From Paenibacillus macerans (GTDB taxonomy: Bacteria > Bacillota > Bacilli > Paenibacillales > Paenibacillaceae), in the NCBI RefSeq assembly GCF_023715465.1, contig NZ_JAMBOE010000012.1, positions 111,081 through 175,080 of the forward strand: a DNA stretch of 64,000 nt, in the 5' to 3' direction. A program made the position numbers and the translations under genes. The notes under the pieces are model-generated. The model was given only the letters and a program-made list of their open reading frames with translations. It did no database searches and had not been told where the DNA came from. This document shows, piece by piece, positions 24,960-33,500 of this stretch (position 1 is the first letter of the stretch; every line of letters starts with the position of its first letter).

Positions 24960-27900
24960 TCATCCTCCTGCTTGGTTCTTAATAATTTTTTCAATTAATT
25001 CTTCACCCTCTATTTCATAAAATATAGAAAATGAATCAGGTCTTAATGAATCGCTTGAATAATTAACCTTTATCTTTACAGAGACCTTTCTAGGCGGAAC
25101 TTCACTTAAAGCTTCAGCCCATTCTGTCTCCATCTTATACCATTCACCCCCTGAACGATTAATTTGACTATTTTGGGCCACTAAGTTATCAATATCACCT
25201 GAACCGTTAAACTGACTGCCAATTAAGTGCCCGCCGTCATCTGTTTTTAATCTATCTTCTCTACCAGCTGCACGTTGCATTCCTGCATTTCTTGAAGCGG
25301 TTTTTAATTCTAAACTATCTGCTTCTACACTCTCTATTCTACCTAAGTTATCCGTTTTGTACTTATATCCATTCCCCGTGACATATTGCACATTTGGCGC
25401 CAGTTCTTTTCTATTATTTTTCCCTTTAGTGAATTGATCGCCATTTTTTACTTCAGTTGATTCTTTAGGAGTCTGTTTTTTTATGTTATCAAAATCAATT
25501 TTACCGTCTTTTGCTTGATTAAAGACCAGCTTACGTTCGTCAATGCTAAGATCCTTTAGCTTGTTGAGTTCAGCTTCCGTCTTTATTCCGTACTTTTTAC
25601 CATTTAGGTCGTCTACTTCTTCAATGGTACCATCAGCAAGCAGCACCCAAGGATTTACTTCGCCGTAAAGACGAATATGTTTACCTTTACGCTCCAGCTT
25701 AAACTTCTTGAACTTAAACTTCCCAAGAATGCGGCCGATCAGGCCTTGGAGTTTTTTGACCCCCTTCATGAAGCCTTTTTGCAGGCTCTTGATCACGATT
25801 TTACCGTTACGCAAGATCATGCTGCCGCTCTTGGAAGCAAGGTTAACGCCTGATTTCAGAAGACTCTTAAGACCCTTGGCTCCGGCGCCTACTGCCTTCT
25901 TTACACCTTTGGCTGCTGCGCCGACGCCTTTCTTAACTGCGGTTCCCGCTTTCTTGAGCCCTTTGCCAAGCCCCTTCATGCCGAGCTCCATCGCCAGCTC
26001 TACCAGTCCCATGGCCATGGCTGTAGCCAAGGCGATCGCAGCCGGATCAATCATCTTTTGCCAGCCCTGGCTCAGGTAGGTGCCGATATGGGTGGCGGCT
26101 TGAGCCAGCGTCTCCATGACCGATTTGATTGTCATGGCTTGCATGGCGACCGAAATCAGGTTGATGATGACCGGAAGTGCTGCGCCGCCGGTAACCATTC
26201 CCAGAACGGCGACTGTGGCCAGCGCTGCCAAAATTCCTCCCAGGAGCTGTAATCCGTGGGCTTTCATCCAGTTTATTACATAGGTTTTGATCTGGTCAAA
26301 CACCATTTTGGCATTGTTCGCGCGTAAGGAAGCTCCTTCGGCAACTTTCTGCCCCAGGCTTTGCTCCTGCTTGCCCGTGTCGAATTCTTTCATGATGCTT
26401 TCTGTCGTCACCGGATCGCTGCTGCCCGGCATTTCCTTCGTTTCGCCGTCCTTAAGGTTCAACTCCTCAACCAGTTCAGGCTCCATTTCGCCTTCCTCGA
26501 CCGATTCGATCTCGATGTCGTTGTCGCTGAGCTTAAGCTCCTCTTCCGGCTGCTGCCCGGCCTCGGCGGATTCTTCCGCCTCGCCTTCGGCAGCTTGTGC
26601 GCCAAGCGGCTTGGAGATGTCCACGCCAAGCAGGTATTCCCACATTTTGCCCTCCAGATGGCTGAAGGAGCGTTTGGCCGCTGTGCCGAGCGCGCCGATG
26701 CGTTCCATGATGTCCAGGATTCCGCCGATAAGGAACGTGCCGAGGGCAGAGATCAGCTTGTTGTAGAAGGCTTGAACGGCGGCAAGCGCCTGATCCACCT
26801 TGGCGGCAAGGGCGTCTATGATCTGCGCCGCTTTCGTCTTCAGCTTCTCGGCAATCGCGTTGACCGCTTTGACGGCCTTATTCACCGCGCCGTCGATCTT
26901 ATCGCAGATCTTCTTGGCAATGGCCGGGAATTTGGCAAGCAGGACTTTGACCAGTCCTTTCAGCAGCGTGCCCAAGGCTTTGATCATGCCGGTGATCAGC
27001 TTGCGTCCCAGCTCGATGATTCCGATGATGGCTTGCTTCGCTTTCTCAAAGATGAATTTAACCGCTTTTCTAAGCCCCTCGAAAATGAAGTTGACCACCT
27101 TCTTGACGGCTGCGACAACGGCATCCAGCTTGTCCTTCACCCAGCCCAGGAAACCGCTCTTTTTCTCTTCCTTGGCTTTTTCCTCCTGCTGCTTGCCGTC
27201 GGCCTCTTTCTTGGCCTTGCCGTATTCCTTGGTCGCTTCCTGCTCCGCCTCGGACTGGCGTTTCTGCGCCTCCTGCTCCTTCTCGGTCCGTGTCTGTTCG
27301 ATCTCGCCCTTCTTCTGCTGCACCGCCGATCCGGCTTGTCCGGCATACTCCGCTTCGGCCGCGTCGAGCTCGCTTCGCCACTCGCCTTTCAGCTTGTCGA
27401 CTTCGCCCTTGGCGCCGGCCTGCTCGCTGAGCTGCTTGTTTCGGGCTTCGGTCTCCGCCTGACGGATTTCCGCCTGACTGTCCGCCTTGGAGCTAGCTAC
27501 CGCCGTATCGAACTTCGCTTTCTCCTTCCCGTACTCCGCCTGCTTGGCTCCAAGCTCTTTCTTCAGCTCCGGTGCCAGCGATTTGTTGAGACCCGCCGTC
27601 ATCGCGCCGGGCACCGCAAGCTGCGGCAGCGGTTTGGCTCCTGGGTGCTTGCCGCCTTGCAGCGGTTTCTTGGCTTTAAGCTGACCATGATCCGGTTCAG
27701 GGAAAATATCATTTTCGCCAAACGGCGCGTTGAGCTGTTTAAGCTCCGCCTTTTTGGCCGTCCCGGCCTGCTGCGAAGCCTCTTTGCTGAAGCCCTCCAC
27801 TTGCGAAGGGTCCGCTTCGCCGGACAGGTTAACGTTAGGCCGCTGAGCCGATGCGGAGCGGATCTCGCTCATGATGGCGTCCGGATTGTCGTTTGATCCG

Positions 27901-29195
27901 CCGGAACGGATATCCATCCCCGGCAGATTTCCACTTCCGGCGCCGCCGGTCCGCTCGCTCTTGAAGCTCTCGGGAGCTTTATGGGCAAGCGGCTGAAGTT
28001 TTGCGCTCGCTTTGCGGAGCTTTCCGGCCAGGCCCGTCGGCGCCGGAATGACCGGCAGCGCCTGCTGCGTCTTCGCTTTCTGCTTATCCAGCGCGCCAGC
28101 GGACACGGTGATGGCCTGAGAATAGGCTTCCTTCATCTCGGTAGGCGGCACCTGTGCCAGCTGACTAAACACCTCGCCCGGTTCTTCGGCCCGGATCGTT
28201 ACCTTCTTGGCCTTGGCCGGCGCTTCCTTGTCATCCGCCAGCGCTCCGAGCGCATCGGCTAAGGACGGCCCTTTGCCTCCCGAACCCTCTGCTTCCTTCT
28301 TCTGCGCTTCTTTGCCGTCCTTGCCGTCCTTGCCGTCTTTGCTTGCTTTGGCCTCCTCTGGGGCTCCTTTATCCGCTTTTGCTTCCGGCTTGCCTTCCTT
28401 CACCTCGTCATTGCCTGCTTTGCTATTGGCATTAGATTCGGCTTTAGCCTGGTTCTCATCCGCCTTGGCCGCTTTCGCCTCTTCCTTCTCCTCCTTAGCA
28501 GACTTCGCTTCGTTTGCTGCCTTACCCGCCAGATCCGGCGCTGCCTTGAACTGCTTCCCTGTTTTCTGGCCTGCCTGCACGCTTTGATTAACCGCAGGCT
28601 CGTTCTTCACCTCAGACTGCTGTAATGCAACCGCAGGCTCGACTTCCGCTTCCTGCTTGGCCGGCAACGCCTCTGCCACCGCATTTGGTTGCTGTGCCGG
28701 CTGTTCCTGCTTCGCAGGCTGCGCCTCATTCGCTGCAGGCGTTTGCTGCGCCGCCGGCGAAGCAGCCCCCGCTTTCGCCTCTGGCTCCAAAGGCTGCGCC
28801 AAAAGGATCGGCGCCTCCGCAAACGTCTCGGCGGTGCCAATCCCCTTGGCCTCTTGAACGGCAGGCTGTGTTTCCGGCGTTTTTTCAGCCGCATTGCCTG
28901 CATTCTGGCCGTTTTCCTTACCAGCGTCTTTAGCGGCTGCTGGTTCATCCTTGCGGGCACCCGCCAGCCTGGATAACAGTTGCATGACCGCTCGTTCCCC
29001 CATGGTTTGACGAAGAACAAGCGTGTCCTGCCGGGTTAATGCGGACGGATTTTGCCGGATTCGGCGGACGATTTCCACCGGGTCCGGCTTTGGCGCCGCC
29101 GGCTGCCGCAAGGCCGTAAAAGATTCTTTATATAATTTCCCGCTGCCGGAGCCTTGCTCTTTCTCCTTGGCGTTTTCGGTTGCCTTGGTCTGCAA
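24960..29195 (-). CDS. Large eCIS-associated polymorphic toxin with NS_2-type nuclease tip
   Basis: A 1411-residue presumed cargo. Residues 1-80 (RQNPSALTRQDTLVLRQTMG) look like an eCIS-type N-terminal recruitment region. Residues ~80-340 are Ala/Lys/Glu/Gln-rich and disordered. Residues ~545-860 are charged coiled coil then repeated amphipathic helices (FLGWVKDKLDAVVAAVKKVV onward). Residues ~946-1160 are a hydrophobic helical pre-toxin region. The last ~150 residues carry DGGHLIGSQFNGSGDIDNLV and NSQINR, the DxGH...N pattern of DNA/RNA non-specific endonucleases. The start is TTG at 29195 behind a G8 tract acting as ribosome binding site. It has no signal peptide or HExxH protease motif. 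The nuclease tip is lower in GC than the body, a sign of tip exchange. Confidence 0.8.
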   Translation of the reverse strand: MQTKATENAKEKEQGSGSGKLYKESFTALRQPAAPKPDPVEIVRRIRQNPSALTRQDTLVLRQTMGERAVMQLLSRLAGARKDEPAAAKDAGKENGQNAGNAAEKTPETQPAVQEAKGIGTAETFAEAPILLAQPLEPEAKAGAASPAAQQTPAANEAQPAKQEQPAQQPNAVAEALPAKQEAEVEPAVALQQSEVKNEPAVNQSVQAGQKTGKQFKAAPDLAGKAANEAKSAKEEKEEAKAAKADENQAKAESNANSKAGNDEVKEGKPEAKADKGAPEEAKASKDGKDGKDGKEAQKKEAEGSGGKGPSLADALGALADDKEAPAKAKKVTIRAEEPGEVFSQLAQVPPTEMKEAYSQAITVSAGALDKQKAKTQQALPVIPAPTGLAGKLRKASAKLQPLAHKAPESFKSERTGGAGSGNLPGMDIRSGGSNDNPDAIMSEIRSASAQRPNVNLSGEADPSQVEGFSKEASQQAGTAKKAELKQLNAPFGENDIFPEPDHGQLKAKKPLQGGKHPGAKPLPQLAVPGAMTAGLNKSLAPELKKELGAKQAEYGKEKAKFDTAVASSKADSQAEIRQAETEARNKQLSEQAGAKGEVDKLKGEWRSELDAAEAEYAGQAGSAVQQKKGEIEQTRTEKEQEAQKRQSEAEQEATKEYGKAKKEADGKQQEEKAKEEKKSGFLGWVKDKLDAVVAAVKKVVNFIFEGLRKAVKFIFEKAKQAIIGIIELGRKLITGMIKALGTLLKGLVKVLLAKFPAIAKKICDKIDGAVNKAVKAVNAIAEKLKTKAAQIIDALAAKVDQALAAVQAFYNKLISALGTFLIGGILDIMERIGALGTAAKRSFSHLEGKMWEYLLGVDISKPLGAQAAEGEAEESAEAGQQPEEELKLSDNDIEIESVEEGEMEPELVEELNLKDGETKEMPGSSDPVTTESIMKEFDTGKQEQSLGQKVAEGASLRANNAKMVFDQIKTYVINWMKAHGLQLLGGILAALATVAVLGMVTGGAALPVIINLISVAMQAMTIKSVMETLAQAATHIGTYLSQGWQKMIDPAAIALATAMAMGLVELAMELGMKGLGKGLKKAGTAVKKGVGAAAKGVKKAVGAGAKGLKSLLKSGVNLASKSGSMILRNGKIVIKSLQKGFMKGVKKLQGLIGRILGKFKFKKFKLERKGKHIRLYGEVNPWVLLADGTIEEVDDLNGKKYGIKTEAELNKLKDLSIDERKLVFNQAKDGKIDFDNIKKQTPKESTEVKNGDQFTKGKNNRKELAPNVQYVTGNGYKYKTDNLGRIESVEADSLELKTASRNAGMQRAAGREDRLKTDDGGHLIGSQFNGSGDIDNLVAQNSQINRSGGEWYKMETEWAEALSEVPPRKVSVKIKVNYSSDSLRPDSFSIFYEIEGEELIEKIIKNQAGG
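25761..25980. repeat. Direct repeats CCCCTTCATG flanking a 210-base segment
   Basis: The ten bases CCCCTTCATG occur at 25761-25770 and 25971-25980. In the orphan copy the two are fused into one (24003-24012) and the 210 bases between them are absent, which marks the ends of an in-frame 70-codon deletion. Confidence 0.85.
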
Positions 29196-29577
29196 GCTGG
29201 GTCCCCCCCCTGTAAAAAGATCGATTCTACAGATAAGTAAAATCCGCCGCCCTTTTTACAGCCGAATCCATAAATTATTTCATTTTAAATTTTCATCAGC
29301 GCCGATTTTCGGCTTGAGCTTCAAATAACGCCAATAATACATTTATTTTCCCTGTTTCCTGTACGATCCGTGCAGCCCCTTATAGGGTTCGTGCCTTGGT
29401 GTCCTTCATGCTACCTTTGCACGATTATCCCTCTCGTTCAGGGGGATCGGCGGCCCGGGGTGAGGCGAGCTCTTGTCCATTTCTCGGCTATCTGATCAAA
29501 GGGGATAATCATGCAAAGCGTCCGGGCATCGTGTGTTGTTCTTCGAAAGAATACAGACAGTTCATATTTTCTGGCAT
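29196..29577 (-). promoter_or_regulatory. Leader region of the large toxin gene
   Basis: About 380 bases upstream of the toxin start without a supported gene. It contains a run of eight G (minus strand; 29203-29210) directly in the ribosome binding site, a small GCCGA/TCGGC hairpin near 29300-29315, and a 104-base imperfect inverted repeat at 29415-29518. The promoter must lie here because a terminator closes the preceding unit, but I could not fix a -35/-10 pair. Confidence 0.5.
29415..29518. repeat. Long imperfect inverted repeat (possible structured RNA)
   Basis: CTTTGCACGATTATCCC (29415-29431) is matched by GGGATAATCATGCAAAG (29502-29518), 17 bases with one change. The stem extends imperfectly inward to TTCAG/CTGAT, and the loop region is GC-rich (GGCGGCCCGGGG). 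Confidence 0.6.
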
Positions 29578-29602
29578 CTCAAAAAAGCCACCCAAGGGTG
29601 GC
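29578..29602 (-). terminator. Terminator after the lysin gene
   Basis: On the minus strand GCCACCC-TT-GGGTGGC is followed by TTTTTT. It lies 93 bases after the lysin stop and closes the holin-adhesin-lysin unit. Confidence 0.88.
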
Positions 29603-29694
29603 GTAAAACAAGTATCACCTTGCTGTCCATACTCATAGCTTCTGGCCCAAGCACGCCTGTTTGCGGAAGACGGCTGAAGCGACATGCCTCTCTC

Positions 29695-30486
29695 CTACTT
29701 ATTGTCTATCGGCTGTCCGGACGCCTTTCTCAGCTCATTGGCCAACCGGTGAAACTCCGCTCTTGAATCCTGGCTGCCCGCCGCCATATAAGCCGCCTGT
29801 AAAAAGGCGATCACCTTATTCGCATCCTCTTTGTTTAGCATATACTCCTCCTGCCCTCCCTTGGGATTCTCCGGCGGCTGCTTGCCGGTATCCAGCGTAT
29901 TCCACCAGCCTGCCTCGCCGCTGGCCTCATCCAAATCCACGTTCACGCCGTTGATCGGCTGCCCGAGACCCTTCGGGCCATTATCATATTGGTAAATATG
30001 CAGGCCGTCTGCTTTGCGTCCTCTGCTCCATGCGTAGGTCTGCCAGAAGCCTGTGCAGGCTTTGGCTCGTTTAGCCGCTTCAATGACGGCAACACTGCCA
30101 TAAACGCCGGAGGTATAACCCTGCGCTGCTTCCCCGGCTGCTTTCAAGTACTCGATCACCGTTTGCATTTGCGCTGCTGTCGCATCAAAGTCCACGGCGT
30201 AATAAATCCGGCTGCCGGCAGGCTGCCCCAGCGCTTTGGCCGTCTTTGCGGCCGTGGCGCCGTCGGCTAGTCCGGCTGCGCGTCCGCCAAGCGCCCGGCT
30301 TGCCGTCGTTTCGAACACAGAAACGATCTGCAGGCCTGCAGCGCTGATGGCCTTCACCTCTGCTTGCGTCAGCCTCTTCCAGCCGGAAGGCACCAGGTAA
30401 CGGCAGACGAACACAAACCCGTCGCCGCGGAACAACTTCGCCGTCTTCAACGTCAACGGTGTTGCACAGTCAAATCCTTTAATCAT
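29695..30486 (-). CDS. DUF1906 glycoside-hydrolase-like lysin
   Basis: A 263-residue protein whose first ~205 residues fit the DUF1906 (Rv2525c-like, GH25-related) fold: IKGFDCATPLTLKTAKLF at the start, RYLVPSGWKRLTQAEVKAI, IYYAVDFDATAAQ with the acidic pair expected at the active site, YTSGVYGSVAVIEAA, FWQTYAWSRG and a closing GVNVDLDEA. A ~55-residue helical tail follows. There is no signal peptide, so export would need a holin, and one is encoded two genes upstream. Such domains are common in phage and tailocin lysins of Paenibacillus. A cell-wall hydrolase releasing the eCIS is the favoured role. A structural role in the particle is the alternative. Confidence 0.78.
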   Translation of the reverse strand: MIKGFDCATPLTLKTAKLFRGDGFVFVCRYLVPSGWKRLTQAEVKAISAAGLQIVSVFETTASRALGGRAAGLADGATAAKTAKALGQPAGSRIYYAVDFDATAAQMQTVIEYLKAAGEAAQGYTSGVYGSVAVIEAAKRAKACTGFWQTYAWSRGRKADGLHIYQYDNGPKGLGQPINGVNVDLDEASGEAGWWNTLDTGKQPPENPKGGQEEYMLNKEDANKVIAFLQAAYMAAGSQDSRAEFHRLANELRKASGQPIDNK

Positions 30487-30564
30487 TTCATTGCTCTCCT
30501 TTCATAGGCGGATTTCGGGCTGATGCTCCTTGCCGGAAGCATCGGCCCCGAGATCCTTAATCGC

Positions 30565-33500
30565 TTACGGTTCCATACCCGCAACCAGACTGCCGGATAG
30601 ATAAGCCGTAATTTTGCCGGTGTCCACGTAATCACGCGCAGACGGATTGAAGGAGTAGTCATTGGACTGCGTATAGATTGAGAAAATCGATTTCAGGAAG
30701 GAGCCCTCCACAAGCACCTTTTCTCCCGGCTTCAGCGTTCCGGCTCCGCTAGCAAAACTGATTTCCAAATAATAATCGCTCGTCGGCTTGCTTACCGTCT
30801 TCTGGAAGCTTCCCGATACATAGGACTTTATGCTTCGGTTGGTAGACGAACCGCTAACCCGCGCGGTATCAGCGAAGAAGGTCTGGCTCATATCGCCGTC
30901 AACCGTAAAGTAATACCGGAGCTTCAGGTTTGAGAGCTGAATAGTACTGCTGCTCGTGTTCTCGAACGAAATCCGCGGCGTAATCGCATTGACGTTGTTG
31001 CTTCGGTTGCTGTTGTAGGACTGGATGATATAGGCCGGATTTACGGTCACGTATTGCACAGCCGTCGAAGCGTTGCCGCTTGGGTCTGTTGCCGTCCAGG
31101 TAACGGCGGTCCGTCCTAGCGGGAACCCGCCTTCCGGAGCGTCATTTTTCAGCGTGTAGCCGAAAATATCGCTTGCGGTCGCCTGGCCCAAATCTACCGG
31201 CGTTTTGATGCCGGTCGCCTTTACCGTCACATCCGCCGGTGCGGTTATCACCGGCTTGGTGGTATCGACTACCGTAATCTTCTGCACCCCTGTGGTCACA
31301 TTGCCGTTCTCATCCGTTGCCGTCCATTCCACTTCCGTGGTTCCAAGCGGATAAGAGGTTGGTGCGTCACTGGATACAGTCACTTTATAGATATCCGTTG
31401 CCGTTGCCTGGCCGATCTGGACAGGCGTCTCGACAGCCGTCGCTTCTACGGTTTGATCCTCCGGCAGACTTAGCACCGGCTTCGTCGTATCTACAATCGT
31501 GATCTTCTGGACGCCTGTGCTCACGTTGCCGTTCGCATCGGTCGCCGTCCACGTCACTTCGTTGGTTCCAAGTGCATAAGCGGTAGGCGCGTCACTGGAT
31601 ACAGTCACTTCATAGATATCCGTCGCCGTTGCTTGACCAATATCTACCGGCGTTTGCAGGCCGGTCGCTTCGACCGTCTTGTCCTCCGGCACGCTCAGCA
31701 CCGGCTTCGTGGTATCGACGACCGTAATCTTTTGGATGCCCGTTGACACATTGCCGTTCTCATCCGTTGCCGTCCAGGTCACCTTGGTAGTTCCCAGCGT
31801 ATAATCGGCCGGCGCGTCGCTCGTTATATTCACCTCATAAATATCCGTTGCCGTTGCCTGGCCGATCTCTACGGGAGTGTGGAGACCCGTCGCTTCCAAC
31901 GTAATGTCCGCAGGCACGCTCAGCACCGGTTTGGTTTTGTCCGTAATCGTCACGGTCACGATGCCAAGGCTTGTGTTGCCGCTGCTGTCGCGTGCGGTCC
32001 ATGTGACCTTGGTTGTGCCAAGCGGGAAGTTGGCGGTAATCGTGCCGGAGCCGGTAATCGGCCCTTGCTCTGCGTATCCTGGAGCATCCGTCGTTAACGT
32101 TACCGGGAAAATATCCGGCACGTCCGGAATTTCCAGCTCTACCGGCGTTGCCAGTGCGGTAGCCTCAAGCACGGTATGCAGCGAGCCGGTAAACTTCATT
32201 TGCGGCTTGGTCGTATCGACAATGGTAATTTTCTGCACGCCAGTGCTTTCATTGCCATTCGCATCCGTCGCCGTCCATTTCACTTCCGTCGTGCCAAGCG
32301 GATACGCGGCAGGAGCGTCACTGCTCACCGTTACCTCGAAAATATCGGTTGCCGTCGCTTGCCCGATATCGACCGGTGTGTTAACGGCCGTCGCTTCCAC
32401 GGTTTGATCCTCCGGCACGTTCAGTACCGGCTTGGTCGTGTCGATGACAGTAATCTTCTGCACGCCCGTGCTTACATTGCTGTTTGCATCCGTCGCCGTC
32501 CATTTCACTTCCGTTGTGCCAAGCGGATACGCGGCAGGAGCGTCACTGCTCACCGTTACCTCGAAAATATCGGTTGCCGTCGCTTGCCCGATGCTTACCG
32601 GCGTGTTAACAGCCGTCGCTTCCACGGTTTGATCCTCCGGCACCTCAAGCATCGGCTTGGTCGTATCGACAACGGTAATCTTCTGCACGCCCGTACTTAC
32701 ATTGCCGTTCGCATCCGTCGCCGTCCATTTCACTTCCGTCGTGCCAAGTGGATACGCGGCAGGAGCGTCACTGCTTACCGTTACCTCGAAAATATCTTTT
32801 GCCGTCGCTTGCCCGATGTTGACCGGCGTGTTAACAGCGGTCGCTTCCACGGTTTGATCCTCCGGCACCTCGAGCACCGGCTTCGTAGTATCCACGGCCG
32901 TAATCTTCTGCACGCCCGTACTTTCGTTGCCATTCGCATCAACCGCTTTCCAGGTCACCTCGGTGGTGCCCAGCGGATAAACCTCCGGCGCATTGCTGCT
33001 TACGGTTACCTCATAAATGTCCTCTGCTGTCGCCTGGCCGATATCCACAGGCGTATTCACCGCGGTGGCTTCAACCGTCTTGTCTTCAGGCACATGCAGC
33101 ACCGGCTTGGTCGTATCGACGACCGTAACCTTCTGCACGCCGCTGGAGAAGTTACCGTTCGCATCGGTCGCGGTCCACGTGACCTCCGTCACGCCCAGCG
33201 GATAATCCTTCGGCGCGTCGCTCTTCACGGTGACATCGAAGATATCTGTCGCTGTCGCCTGACCAATTTCAACCGGGGTTTGCAGAGCAACAGCCTCTAC
33301 ATGTACATCCTCCGGCAGCGTGAGCACCGGCTTCGTGGTATCCTCAATCGTAATTTTTTGCACAAAAGTCGACACATTTCCGTTCGCATCCTTGGCCGTC
33401 CAGGTCACGTCGGTCGTGCCCAGCGGGAAGGCAGCCGGCGCATTGCTGCTGACTGGGGTGACGGCGAAAATATCCGTCGCCGCAGGCGGAATCAGCTCTA

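Noticed and set aside
24960..29195. Large cargo protein read as the tape measure
   Set aside because: It has a C-terminal nuclease with a matching immunity gene and a strain-variable tip; tape measures do not. The long helical body alone is not enough.
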